This document shows, piece after piece, positions 16,718 to 25,436 of a stretch of DNA of 64,000 nt. A model generated the notes under the pieces. The model was not told the origin of the DNA, made no database searches, and saw nothing but the letters and a program-made list of their open reading frames with translations. Position numbers and translations under genes: made by a program. Positions within the stretch are counted from its first letter, which is position 1; the number at the start of each line of letters is the position of its first letter. Where the stretch lies: NCBI RefSeq assembly GCF_024699925.1, contig NZ_JAJOMX010000001.1, positions 1,464,001 through 1,528,000 of the forward strand, in the 5' to 3' direction. Origin of the DNA: Mesorhizobium sp. J428. Its GTDB lineage: Bacteria > Pseudomonadota > Alphaproteobacteria > Rhizobiales > Rhizobiaceae.

Positions 16718-17374
16718 GTGGAAAGCGGGGACTTCGATCGGACGTTCATTGGCGTGTCCGCGAACGGCCGCTTTGATAGGCGGATGTCGCATCGCAACCA
16801 CATGCAGGGCGCGAGAGCCTCGCAGAGACTGCGCGAGCGGATGGCGCGCACTGGCAACACCGCGGCAGGGCAGCCGCTCTGGACCGACGACGAGTTGAAT
16901 GTCTGCCGGGAGCTCTTTCCGGACAGGAAGGCGATCTACGCGCGCCTGCAGCGGCGCAGCCCAAAAGCCATTCAGCATAAATGCGAGGAACTGGGGCTTG
17001 CCGCGAAGCGCGTCCCGTGGATGGCCGCAGATATAGTCCGTCTGCGAAAGCTGTTCCGGTCTGCAAGCTGGGATGAACTGCTGGCGGCCTTTCCCGGCCG
17101 CACGGAGTTGGCCATCCGCCTGGCGGCGGGCAGGCGAGGAATCAGACGGGCGAAAAAGCCGTATAAATTGACGGGCTATGCGCTTCTCGACCAGCTGCGC
17201 GCCCACTGTTTCGAGAAAGGCATCAGCATGCCGGATCTCGACTTGTTCGCCCGGTCGGGAACATACTTCCAAAAATCAGGGTGGCATCATTGTTGGTATA
17301 GCGTGCGGTTCGTGACTCGCGCGGTCGAGCAGCTCGACGGCATCATCAAGGCCGAGTGGCGCGATGCCCCGTGA
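16718..17374 (+). CDS. Myb/SANT-like HTH repeat protein
   Basis: Up to 218 residues from a GTG at 16718; an ATG at 16784 would give 196. No good ribosome site marks either. Two successive helical repeats opening with Trp are visible: LWTDDELNVCRELFPDRKAIYARLQRRSPKAIQHKCEELG, then WMAADIVRLRKLFRSASWDELLAAFPGRTELAIRLAAGRRG. This is the spacing of Myb/SANT-type DNA-binding repeats found in some phage regulators (GcrA-like and homeodomain-like). A DNA-binding regulator is inferred. It begins the rightward control region of the element. Confidence 0.65.
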   Translation: MESGDFDRTFIGVSANGRFDRRMSHRNHMQGARASQRLRERMARTGNTAAGQPLWTDDELNVCRELFPDRKAIYARLQRRSPKAIQHKCEELGLAAKRVPWMAADIVRLRKLFRSASWDELLAAFPGRTELAIRLAAGRRGIRRAKKPYKLTGYALLDQLRAHCFEKGISMPDLDLFARSGTYFQKSGWHHCWYSVRFVTRAVEQLDGIIKAEWRDAP

Positions 17375-17566
17375 AGGGGAAGCTTGACGAATTCGGCAAA
17401 TCAGCGGAACTTAAGCGCGGGTGTGACAACCTGACCGCGATAAGCAGGAACCTCGATTGGCGTCGAAGGTGCTGCTGAGGCTGCGGAGCCTTGGCGGGCT
17501 CCTAGGGCCATCGGACACGCCTTAGCGGGCGTTCCAACTCGGCTTTTATGGCCGGGGGCGAACGCT

Positions 17567-17704
17567 ATGTCCAGAGGGGAGACCCTTAAAATCGTTCGAC
17601 CTGTCTCGCGGCAGGTGTCACCCCCCGGCTTCGGGCCGATCCCGAATGACGCGATTGCGTCACCGGCTGTGACGGCCGGCTTCAAACCGCGAGTAAGACG
17701 ATGA
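17567..17704 (+). CDS. Small coupled ORF, 45 residues
   Basis: An ATG at 17567 opens a 45-residue frame beginning MSRGETLKIVRPVSRQVSPP, whose TGA overlaps the next ATG as ATGA (17701-17704). Coupling to the next gene and a basic, proline-rich product support it, but no clear ribosome site precedes the ATG and no family is known to me. The 190 bases upstream (17375-17566) show no other gene. Confidence 0.4.
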   Translation: MSRGETLKIVRPVSRQVSPPGFGPIPNDAIASPAVTAGFKPRVRR

Positions 17705-18102
17705 ATATCACCCGGCGTTTGGCCCTTGGCGGCATGGCCGCCTTGCCGGCTACGATTGCAATACCTGCCTCGGCGAGGCCGCAGCACCCGCTGGAGCGCC
17801 TGCGCGCACTCCACGACGAAGCCTCAGCCCTGATGGCCGACTACGACGCCCACATGGATGGGAGATGGGAGCTCAACATCCGGGCGCCGAGCGACCCGGT
17901 TCCCGTGCGATATACCAGCCTCTGTCTCTCGCCCCAGTGCCGCGTCGCCATGGCGCAGGCCGAGCTGATCGCCGCGACCAAGGCGCTGCACACCCACATT
18001 CGAAATTGGAGGGTCATACGCCCGGAAGACGTCGACGGGGACGGCTCCGATATCGTCGGCATGTTCATGATCTGCGGCCATCCGGATCGGGGGTGGGCAT
18101 GA
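17701..18102 (+). CDS. Tat-signal small secreted protein
   Basis: A 133-residue protein with an N-terminal twin-arginine-like signal: MNITRRLALGGMAALPATIA, then a cleavable-looking IPASARP near residue 26. The mature part has two Cys in LCLSPQC near 75-80 and a third in MICGHPDRG at the end. Helical segments RLRALHDEASALMADYDAH and AMAQAELIAATKALHTHIR suggest a small helical bundle. Function unknown; its presence on an integrated element suggests a carried host-effect gene rather than a virion part. It overlaps the next gene by 4 bases. Confidence 0.7.
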   Translation: MNITRRLALGGMAALPATIAIPASARPQHPLERLRALHDEASALMADYDAHMDGRWELNIRAPSDPVPVRYTSLCLSPQCRVAMAQAELIAATKALHTHIRNWRVIRPEDVDGDGSDIVGMFMICGHPDRGWA

Positions 18103-18362
18103 ACACGAGCGTCGCCGCTATACTGTTAAGCGAACTGGATGATGTCGCCGGTGAGGCGCATGAGATGCTGTGCATGGCGCATCTTCTGTCCGACACAGCA
18201 AATGCCTTGCTTGCAAGAGCAACTGCCGAAGTGAATACGGTTACGATCACGAGCATGGATCGAGAAGTTACTATGTTCGGCATCGGCGAGTTGATCGCTC
18301 GCTCGGCGCGACTCAGTGCCAAAGCCGACAAGGCGCTCGCCGCAGTGCAGGCATCTATCTGA
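18099..18362 (+). CDS. Small hypothetical protein
   Basis: An 87-residue protein starting MNTSVAAILL, coupled to the Tat-signal gene by an ATGA overlap. Largely helical (LLSELDDVAGEAHEML, AHLLSDTANALLARATAEV, ARSARLSAKADKALAAVQ), no Cys pairs, no clear membrane segment. Unknown function, probably made together with its neighbour. Confidence 0.6.
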   Translation: MNTSVAAILLSELDDVAGEAHEMLCMAHLLSDTANALLARATAEVNTVTITSMDREVTMFGIGELIARSARLSAKADKALAAVQASI

Positions 18363-18457
18363 CGCGTCGCATTGCCGCCCGCAGCCTAATAGCTGCGGGC
18401 GTTTCTCATGAAACCCCTGTGAAACATACATCTTTTTATCATCTGTTATTTTCACGA

Positions 18458-18485
18458 TTGACACCCATACATGCTCATGTATCTT
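18458..18485 (+). promoter_or_regulatory. Promoter with palindromic operator in its spacer
   Basis: TTGACA (18458-18463, perfect -35), a 16-base spacer and TATCTT (18480-18485). Between and overlapping the -10 lies a perfect 7-bp inverted repeat ATACATG-CT-CATGTAT (18467-18482). A protein bound there would block RNA polymerase, so the downstream gene at 18514 or another element regulator may repress it. Confidence 0.65.
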
Positions 18486-18513
18486 CCGTAAAAATCACGT
18501 ATGGAAGGTGATC

Positions 18514-19281
18514 ATGCGCTCAACCGCATTTCAGATGCACTTGGCGGAACTTCTCGATCGCCAACCGGGAGAAGTCGATCAGCGTTGCAGAAAGCTCCGC
18601 GAGACCGGCATTGTTTACGCTGGCGGCCGAGGTAACTCCGCGCCCCATCTGACGATTGAGGAGGGGGCGTCCCAGATCCTTGCCATGGTGTCGCGTAGAG
18701 CAACCGATGCGTATGAGGTCGCAGCGCGCCTGATTTTCGACTGCGCGTTGGCGGACCCGACCGACACTATGCTGCACACCATGTTGTTTGGCTACCCAAA
18801 CACAGCTGATCTACTGCTTTGCGACAGTCTTCCGGAAATCACCGTTGGTATGCTGGTCGCGGTGCTGATGAATCCGCTGCCATCGCCTGGACATGTCGAC
18901 ATCAACAAGAAATTCTTCCGCCTTGAGATCGACCATCGCGGCGTGCGAGCCAAGCTTAACATCATGGATAGGCGTCTCGCCGAAAATGGCGAAGAGGGCG
19001 GGTCGTGGGGTGTGGACTTCGTGACACCGGACCTGCTGACAGATTTTCCGATCAACCTAAACAACGTTGAGGCCGGTTCGACTTCCAGACCACGCACCGA
19101 TTTTATGGAGATCGGGCACAAGTTCGTGGTTACCGGAGACCGGCTCGCCCACTTGGGGGCGATGATCAAGCCTGATGCGCCGGACCGCCACGGACCACTG
19201 GTCAGAAGTGTTCCAGGTGGCGGGCCGCTACGCTTGTCCAAGCGTGCCACGCCGGCCGATGGAGGTCGCGATGGCGAGTAA
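18514..19281 (+). CDS. Probable winged-helix regulatory protein
   Basis: A 255-residue protein. The ATG at 18514 lies 5 bases after GGAAGG; a GTG two codons earlier overlaps that site. Residues about 8-50 (LAELLDRQPGEVDQRCRKLRETGIVYAGGRGNSAPHLTIEE) look like a winged helix-turn-helix with a beta wing. The rest has no family I recognise. It follows directly after a strong promoter containing a palindromic operator, an arrangement typical of self-regulated control genes. No CI-like repressor is visible elsewhere in the element, so this is the best candidate for its switch. It overlaps the next gene by 11 bases. Confidence 0.6.
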   Translation: MRSTAFQMHLAELLDRQPGEVDQRCRKLRETGIVYAGGRGNSAPHLTIEEGASQILAMVSRRATDAYEVAARLIFDCALADPTDTMLHTMLFGYPNTADLLLCDSLPEITVGMLVAVLMNPLPSPGHVDINKKFFRLEIDHRGVRAKLNIMDRRLAENGEEGGSWGVDFVTPDLLTDFPINLNNVEAGSTSRPRTDFMEIGHKFVVTGDRLAHLGAMIKPDAPDRHGPLVRSVPGGGPLRLSKRATPADGGRDGE

Positions 19282-19456
19282 CCGCGTGCTGCAGACGAAG
19301 CAGATCGCAGATGCGATCGGATGCTCGACGAAGACCGTGCGACGCTATTACCATGCTGGCAAGCTGCCCGGCGCGACTAAATTCGGCCAGAGCACCTCGC
19401 CGATCAAGATTCACGAAAAGGATCTCCAGAAGCTGCTGCGGAAGAAGCGGAGGTGA
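19271..19456 (+). CDS. Small HTH protein (excisionase/MerR-like)
   Basis: A 61-residue protein; ATG 19271 follows GGAGGT by 4 bases. The sequence LQTKQIADAIGCSTKTVRRYYHAGKLPGATKFG is the MerR/excisionase-type helix-turn-helix with wing, and the protein ends in a Lys/Arg-rich tail (LQKLLRKKRR). Small proteins of this kind next to an integrase act as recombination directionality factors or regulators. It is first of two adjacent HTH genes before the integrase. Confidence 0.75.
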   Translation: MASNRVLQTKQIADAIGCSTKTVRRYYHAGKLPGATKFGQSTSPIKIHEKDLQKLLRKKRR

Positions 19457-19458
19457 GC

Positions 19459-19809
19459 ATGTCGGGCGTTCCCCTGCCGCGGTTCACCACACCCGAGGAA
19501 TTGGCGCAGCACCTCGGTGTTCCGGAACGCACGCTGCGCGAGTTGGCGCGCTCGATCGGAGCCTGCTTCATTATCGGCAAGCGCATGTTCCACACAGAGA
19601 GCGACGTGCAGCTCATCACGGAGGCGACCAGGCCATGCCCCTCAAGCTCTACAGGCGCGGCGAAATCTGGCACTATCGCGGCACGGTTGCCGGAAGGCGG
19701 CTACGAGGCACTACTGAAACATCGGACAAAGGAAGAGCGCAACGCATCGCAGCCGAAGCGGAAGCGCGCGCCTGGCAACGTCGTCTCGATGGACCGGGCT
19801 CGACGCTGA
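19459..19809 (+). CDS. Second HTH protein overlapping the integrase gene
   Basis: A 116-residue protein starting MSGVPLPRFT behind GGAGGTGA. The first 55 residues (TTPEELAQHLGVPERTLRELARSIGACFIIGKRMFHTESDV) are an excisionase/helix_turn_helix_17-type domain. The remaining 60 are basic and low-complexity and lie in a different frame over the first 175 bases of the integrase gene. Similar two-gene overlaps occur in rhizobial prophages as far as I recall. It likely controls integration or excision. Confidence 0.7.
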   Translation: MSGVPLPRFTTPEELAQHLGVPERTLRELARSIGACFIIGKRMFHTESDVQLITEATRPCPSSSTGAAKSGTIAARLPEGGYEALLKHRTKEERNASQPKRKRAPGNVVSMDRARR

Positions 19810-20624
19810 CCTTTGCGGACGGCGCCCTCTCCTACCGGCAGTCGGGCAAGTCGACACGCTTTCTGAACAAGGTAGAGGATCACTGGAAGAACACGTTGAT
19901 TGCCGACATCAAGGGCACTGACGTGCTTAAGGCGGCCATCAAGGTATACCCAACGGCAGGCCCTTCAACCCGCAATCGGCAGTTCGTCGTGCCGACGCAG
20001 GCCATCATCAACCATTGCGCCGGCCTCGATTTGTGTCCCTACCTGAAGGTCAAGCGGTTCAAGGTTCAAACGAAGATCAAGGAACCGGCAACGCTGGAGT
20101 GGTGCGAGGCTTTCGCAGCGAATGCGTCCCCTCACCTCGGCGCGCTCTGCTTGTTCATGTTCGGCACCGGCGCCCGGATCGGCGAAGCGGTGGCGCTGGT
20201 GTGGGGCGATGTCGACCTGACGCGGCGCACGGCCAAGATCAGGCAGACGAAGGTCGGCGACGAGCGGATCGCGCACCTTCCTCCTCGGCTCGTGGCGGCA
20301 ATCGCCAACATCCCGTCGAACCGCAACCCGCAGGACCAGGTGTTCCGCTACGTCGACCGCGAGAGCGTGCGGCAGGTGTGGGACGGCGCAATCAAGCGGG
20401 CGAAGATCAAGAAGTTGTCGCCTCACTCGTGCCGCCACGGCTTCGCGACGACGATGCTGCACAACAAGATCGACGTGAAGACGGTGGCGAAACTCGGCGG
20501 CTGGAAGGACGTGGCGACCCTCGTCCGCACCTATGCCCACGCGATGGGCGATCCGACCGTCACGGACGTGGTTTTTGGCACAAATCTGGCACAGGACGCC
20601 AAGGACGAGGCGTCAACAGCTTGA
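19635..20624 (+). CDS. Tyrosine site-specific recombinase (integrase)
   Basis: A 329-residue phage integrase that joins the element to the serC leader site. The ATG at 19635 (MPLKLYRRGE) gives an arm-binding N-terminus, then a core-binding helical domain (about 58-140). The catalytic set is complete: R181 in GTGARIGEA, K206 in the beta-hairpin RQTKVG, H264 and R267 in SPHSCRHGF, W290 (in place of the second His) in LGGWKD, and nucleophile Y300 in RTYAHA. It ends 34 bp before the right attachment core, the normal int-att arrangement. Confidence 0.97.
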   Translation: MPLKLYRRGEIWHYRGTVAGRRLRGTTETSDKGRAQRIAAEAEARAWQRRLDGPGSTLTFADGALSYRQSGKSTRFLNKVEDHWKNTLIADIKGTDVLKAAIKVYPTAGPSTRNRQFVVPTQAIINHCAGLDLCPYLKVKRFKVQTKIKEPATLEWCEAFAANASPHLGALCLFMFGTGARIGEAVALVWGDVDLTRRTAKIRQTKVGDERIAHLPPRLVAAIANIPSNRNPQDQVFRYVDRESVRQVWDGAIKRAKIKKLSPHSCRHGFATTMLHNKIDVKTVAKLGGWKDVATLVRTYAHAMGDPTVTDVVFGTNLAQDAKDEASTA

Positions 20625-20657
20625 AAAGAAAGGGAAATATTATGTCTCGCACCAACT

Positions 20658-20678
20658 CTCGTTGGGGAGGGGTGGCCC
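20658..20678. repeat. Right attachment core (21-bp direct repeat)
   Basis: Identical over 21 bases to 2591-2611. Beyond it, to the right, lies the original host DNA that stood upstream of serC before integration. Confidence 0.9.
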
Positions 20679-20685
20679 ACGCGTG

Positions 20686-20714
20686 GCGATATTGGGATCG
20701 CCTCCCGCCGTCAA
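20686..20714 (-). promoter_or_regulatory. Displaced native serC promoter
   Basis: On the minus strand TTGACG (20709-20714, inside CTTGAC), 17 bases, TATCGC (20686-20691), then 7 bases to the attachment core. It points leftward, now into the element end instead of serC. The geometry is the same as the element-borne sequence at 2619-2647, and the predicted transcript start falls at or near the core. Confidence 0.6.
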
Positions 20715-20787
20715 GACGAAAATATCGCCCTGCCGACTTTTCCTGTCCTCGCTGCGCCATCCGCGCCACATGAGGCGCAAACGCAAA

Positions 20788-20807
20788 GGGCGGGCCGAAG
20801 CCCGCCC
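20788..20807 (-). terminator. Terminator after the outer-membrane protein gene
   Basis: GGGCGGGC-CGAA-GCCCGCCC forms a perfect 8-bp stem. On the minus strand the loop reads TTCG and a TTT follows. It lies 26 bases past the stop of the barrel gene and before the displaced serC promoter. Confidence 0.8.
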
Positions 20808-20832
20808 TGTTCCATGAAAACCCTGCCGTCGC

Positions 20833-21600
20833 CTACCAGAGGTCGTAGCGCAGGCCGAGCTTGATCTGGTGATAGTCGATGCCGCTGTTGATCGCATAGG
20901 TGGTGGGGGTCACCATCGTCACATATTCAGCGCTCGGCGCCGAGAAATACTCGTATCCCACGTCGACCGAGAGATTCCTCGTCAACTTGTAGTTGACACC
21001 AGCGCCAAGCGAATAAGCGAAGACATATTGAAGCGAGTTGTCGGCGTAGGCGACGTCGACGATCGCCCCATCGACGAAATTTTCCGAGAAGCCGTAGTTG
21101 CGCTTTGTGGCAGCAACGCCGACGCCAGCGCCGATATAGGGCGTGAACCCGACGAATGTGCCAAGGTCGGCATAGGCATTGACCATGCCGGTCCATATCT
21201 CATTCTCGGTCGAGACGTTCACGCTCGAGACGACGGTGCCCATCCCGTCCGCCGTGAGGTAGTTCAGGCTCGACGAATCGGTGGTCAGGAGACCGACATT
21301 AGCCTCCATGCGAAGGAAGTCGGTGAAACGGTAACCGAAGCCGATGCTGCCGGTGAGTGGCAGCTTGCTCTCTTCATACGAAAAGATCGGGCTCGGACCG
21401 AACACGGAGTCCCGATAGGGCGTGTTGAACTTGTAGCCGATGTCGCCGCGCAGGTACCATCCATTGCCCACCTCGACCGGCACATATTCCTCCGGCGTGT
21501 CGATCACCATCGGCGGGTCGTAGTCCGCGGCCAGCGCGGCAGGGAAAGGGGCCAATCCGACGAGCACGATCGGCAAGGCGGCGCGCAGGAACAGTCGCAT
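20833..21600 (-). CDS. Outer-membrane beta-barrel protein (Omp25/RopB-like)
   Basis: A 255-residue protein with a signal peptide (MRLFLRAALPIVLVGLAPFP ... ALAADYD, cleavage near residue 24). The mature part alternates aromatic and small residues in about eight strands (WYLRGDIGYKF, GSIGFGYRFTDFLRMEANVG, MVNAYADLGTFVGFTPYIGAGVG, SLGAGVNYKLTRNLSVDVGYEY) and ends LGLRYDLW with the C-terminal aromatic outer-membrane insertion signal. ATG 21600 is chosen over an in-frame TTG nine bases earlier because CGGAG stands before it. It is a paralogue of the next upstream gene. Before integration it was the neighbour upstream of serC. Confidence 0.9.
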   Translation of the reverse strand: MRLFLRAALPIVLVGLAPFPAALAADYDPPMVIDTPEEYVPVEVGNGWYLRGDIGYKFNTPYRDSVFGPSPIFSYEESKLPLTGSIGFGYRFTDFLRMEANVGLLTTDSSSLNYLTADGMGTVVSSVNVSTENEIWTGMVNAYADLGTFVGFTPYIGAGVGVAATKRNYGFSENFVDGAIVDVAYADNSLQYVFAYSLGAGVNYKLTRNLSVDVGYEYFSAPSAEYVTMVTPTTYAINSGIDYHQIKLGLRYDLW

Positions 21601-21729
21601 GGGATCCAACTCCGGGATTCAGGCCGATCCGTCACGGCCTTCTGTGTTGGCCCACTGTTAACCATCTTGGTTAAATGCCGGTTAACCATGGACATAAACC
21701 AATCGGGCGACGCGGCCGGGACAAAAGAA

Positions 21730-21751
21730 CCGCCCGGAGTGACCCGGGCGG
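21730..21751 (-). terminator. Terminator after second barrel gene
   Basis: CCGCCCGG and CCGGGCGG form an 8-bp stem around a 6-base loop, followed on the minus strand by TTCTTTTG. It lies 24 bases beyond the stop of the 21775-22617 gene. Confidence 0.75.
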
Positions 21752-21774
21752 CGCGAGGACGGAGTGGAGGAGGC

Positions 21775-22617
21775 TTACTTGTAGACCGGCGGTTCCACCG
21801 GCGGCTCGTAGGCGACCGGCTCGGGCTCGTAGCAGGAGCTGCGGCCGCCGAACTGGTAGCGCAGGCCCACGCGGCCCTCGTGGATATGGAAGCCCTTGTC
21901 GAAGCCGGGGGCGACGCCGCCGGCATATTCGAACATGCGGCCGCCGCCGATATTGGCGTAGCGATAGCCGACGTCGAGCTTGAGGTCGTTGGTCAGGCAG
22001 TAGGACGCGCCGGCCATGAGCGCCCATGCGAAGCGCCAGTTGGCTGACCCATCGTGTTCGGTGGTGATGCCGCCGGCCGTGTTGCGCAGCGTATCCCACT
22101 TCACATAGGCGCCACCGATACCGGCGCCGACATACGGCGTGATGCCGTGCCAGGTGCCGAATTCCGCGTAGGCATTGGCGAGAAGCAGGAGCGCACTGTA
22201 GGACGAGGTGTCGACCGACACGCAGGGCACGTCGCCGCAGACGCCCGAGGTCTGGCCGTTGAAGTCGGCCTTGCCCATCCAGTCGAGGGTGAGGTCGGTG
22301 CGCAGATATCTGTTCACCTGATAGCCGACGCCGCCGCCGACGGACCAGGAAGAATCGATGTCGCCGAAGTCGAACGCGCCAGTGCCGGGAGGCGGGCCGT
22401 AGGTGATGTAGTTGCCGCCGCGGAACTTCGTGGCGTGATAGTCGAGGTCGCCGCGGATATACCAGCCGCCGTAGTCGACCGGCTCGGGTTCGGGCTGCGT
22501 GTAGACTGGCTCCGGCGTGTAGACCGGAGGCTCATAGATATCGGCTGCCAATGCCGGCACGACGCCAGCCGCCATGACCGCGGCGCCGAACAGCGTCTTC
22601 TTCACCTGTGTGAGCAT
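21775..22617 (-). CDS. Outer-membrane beta-barrel protein, proline-rich ends
   Basis: A 280-residue Omp25/Omp31-like protein. Signal peptide MLTQVKKTLFGAAVMAAGVV...ALAADIY; the mature N-terminus is a Pro/Glu/Tyr-rich linker (YEPPVYTPEPVYTQPEPEPVD) before the barrel (GGWYIRGDLDYH, GVGYQVNRYLRTDLTLDW, ITPYVGAGIGGAYVKW, LKLDVGYRYANIG, EGRVGLRYQFG). The C-terminus adds another PEPVAYEPPVEPPVY stretch after the last strand, which is unusual because the terminal aromatic signal is then internal. The ATG at 22617 is preferred over the GTG at 22626 by the GAGAGGG site 8 bases upstream. A two-Cys loop (VCGDVPC) may form a disulfide. Confidence 0.88.
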   Translation of the reverse strand: MLTQVKKTLFGAAVMAAGVVPALAADIYEPPVYTPEPVYTQPEPEPVDYGGWYIRGDLDYHATKFRGGNYITYGPPPGTGAFDFGDIDSSWSVGGGVGYQVNRYLRTDLTLDWMGKADFNGQTSGVCGDVPCVSVDTSSYSALLLLANAYAEFGTWHGITPYVGAGIGGAYVKWDTLRNTAGGITTEHDGSANWRFAWALMAGASYCLTNDLKLDVGYRYANIGGGRMFEYAGGVAPGFDKGFHIHEGRVGLRYQFGGRSSCYEPEPVAYEPPVEPPVYK

Positions 22618-22816
22618 AACCTTCACCCTCTCGATCCAAGGCGCGACGCCAGCGGATAGACCTAGTCCCGGGTTTGGATAATGAAGTGGAAAGGTTAAGG
22701 GCGGATTAACCCTGCGGCTTAACCATGATTCCGGACGCGATGATTACGGAATCGAGCAAGCAAGACGCCCGCGCGAAGGGCACGGGCGTCCAAAACTTTC
22801 GACGTCGTGAGGAAAA

Positions 22817-24169
<1,353 letters not shown>

Positions 24170-24311
24170 GCTCGTCGACTACCCCGCCGCGATTCCCGCT
24201 TTTGACATCGTTGTGCCATACATGGGTCTTTCCCTGGCATCACATTGTGTGAGCCCGTGTTACGCTTTCATGACGCGGAAAGCGCAACCCCGGCAGCCTA
24301 GCAGCCAGGAG

Positions 24312-25436
24312 TTAACGCATTTCTTCGATCCATTTGCGTAGGAGCGCGACGGCCTCCGGATCCGTTTGGGTGCGCCCGAGTTCCGGCATCATCACGCCGG
24401 CCTCGGTGCTTTCGACCCGGTAGAGCAGGATCGAATTGTCGGGATGGCCGGGATCGATGTCGAAGGCGCGGTCGCCGCTGCCGCGCCCGGCCGCCACCGG
24501 CCGCTTGCGCACCCCCAACGCCACGCGATCCGACTCGCCCCAGGTGAGATAGAGACCGGAATTCGAGGCCGGCCCCTCGCGGCGGTGGCAGTGGGCGCAA
24601 TTGGTGTCGAGCCAGGCGCGGGCGCGGGCCTCGGTCGGGGCAGCCGCATCTCCCCAGACGGGAACCGACGGCACATCGGCGGGCGCCGGCGCGCCCGACA
24701 GGATGCCGGCGGATGTCCAGTGCGCGAGCTGGTTTTCGGCGCCGGATGCATAGGGGTGCTCGACGTTGAGGTTGCGCGCCTTGGGGCCGAGCGGCGCGAC
24801 TTCGCCATTCAAGGCATGACAGCCTTTGCACTGGTTCTTGTTGGGCACGGCATAGGTGAAGGACAGAGGCGCGCCGTCCCTGTCCGTGACTGCGATATCC
24901 ACCTTCGCCCCGGCGATCTTGAGCTCGGCTTCGGTCTGCTCGGCGTTCCAGACATAGGCCCAGGCTTGCCATCCGCCCTCCTGCCGCACCAGCACGCGCG
25001 TTTCGATCAGCCGCACGTCCTTGTCGGGCGCGCGCAGGTCCGCGGGAAAGGCGAAGGTCTTGATCAGCGCCGCGCCCACCGGGAAGTCGAACGCCTCGTC
25101 TGGATTGTAGGTCGCCGACTGACCCGCGGGCACGTGGACGAAGCGATACTTCTCGGCGAAGTCGGAAAAAAGTGGCGTGGCGAGATGAAAGGGGATCACG
25201 CCTTCCGCAGGCACCTGTTTCGCGCCGTCGGCAAAGAAGCCGAATTCGGAGAGCAGCTTCGGTGGCTTGGCGGCGAGGATGGCGTCGGGGGAGAAGGCGC
25301 GGGCGGAGGTCGCGGCGAAGAGATGAAGCAGCGTGAGAAACGCGATCAGTGTGGCTTGAAAGACCCCCCTCTGCCCTGCCGGGCATCTCCCCCTCAAGGG
25401 GGGAGATTGGCTATCAGAACGGCTTTCGCGGAACAT
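24312..25436 (-). CDS. SO2930/HNE_0200-type diheme c-type cytochrome
   Basis: Up to 374 residues; periplasmic or exported. Two heme-binding CxxCH motifs are present: CKGCH near residue 202 and CAHCH near 281. The hydrophobic stretch ATLIAFLTLLHLFAATSARA (about 28-47) is the signal peptide. The adjacent gene is a parallel beta-helix protein; linked pairs of this kind are described by TIGR03805/TIGR03806, substrate unknown. The only in-frame ATG is at 25436, between the arms of an intergenic palindromic repeat, so residues 9-25 are encoded by that repeat and precede the signal segment. No clear ribosome site is present. The start may be wrong or the repeat may have inserted recently. Confidence 0.85.
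   Translation of the reverse strand: MFRESRSDSQSPPLRGRCPAGQRGVFQATLIAFLTLLHLFAATSARAFSPDAILAAKPPKLLSEFGFFADGAKQVPAEGVIPFHLATPLFSDFAEKYRFVHVPAGQSATYNPDEAFDFPVGAALIKTFAFPADLRAPDKDVRLIETRVLVRQEGGWQAWAYVWNAEQTEAELKIAGAKVDIAVTDRDGAPLSFTYAVPNKNQCKGCHALNGEVAPLGPKARNLNVEHPYASGAENQLAHWTSAGILSGAPAPADVPSVPVWGDAAAPTEARARAWLDTNCAHCHRREGPASNSGLYLTWGESDRVALGVRKRPVAAGRGSGDRAFDIDPGHPDNSILLYRVESTEAGVMMPELGRTQTDPEAVALLRKWIEEMR

Larger units (their letters stand above)
2591..20678. mobile_element. Integrated phage-like element, 18,067 bp, satellite candidate
   Basis: The element is bounded by identical 21-bp repeats at 2591-2611 and 20658-20678. A tyrosine integrase ends 34 bp inside the right repeat. The cargo, left to right, is a primase C-terminal-like protein, repeats and inverted repeats, then a rightward morphogenesis operon (3963-16097) with portal, protease, capsid, HNH, tail tube, connectors, TerS, TerL, tape measure and tail chaperone. 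After that come small regulators and HTH/integration genes. No endolysin/holin/spanin set, baseplate, fibre, replicative helicase or CI-like repressor was recognised. At 18 kb it is smaller than a normal siphophage. Capsid-forming phage-inducible islands carry a comparable head and packaging set, but this one also has tail tube and tape measure, so a reduced prophage remains possible. Confidence 0.88.

Noticed and set aside
2591..20678. CRISPR array or tRNA at the att site
   Set aside because: The repeats near the left end are few and irregularly spaced, and neither att copy lies in a tRNA-like sequence; the site is the serC leader.
24298..25386. 362-residue minus-strand frame overlapping the diheme cytochrome
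   Set aside because: Different frame without CxxCH motifs or signal peptide; Arg-rich shadow of the cytochrome gene that starts in the palindromic repeat.
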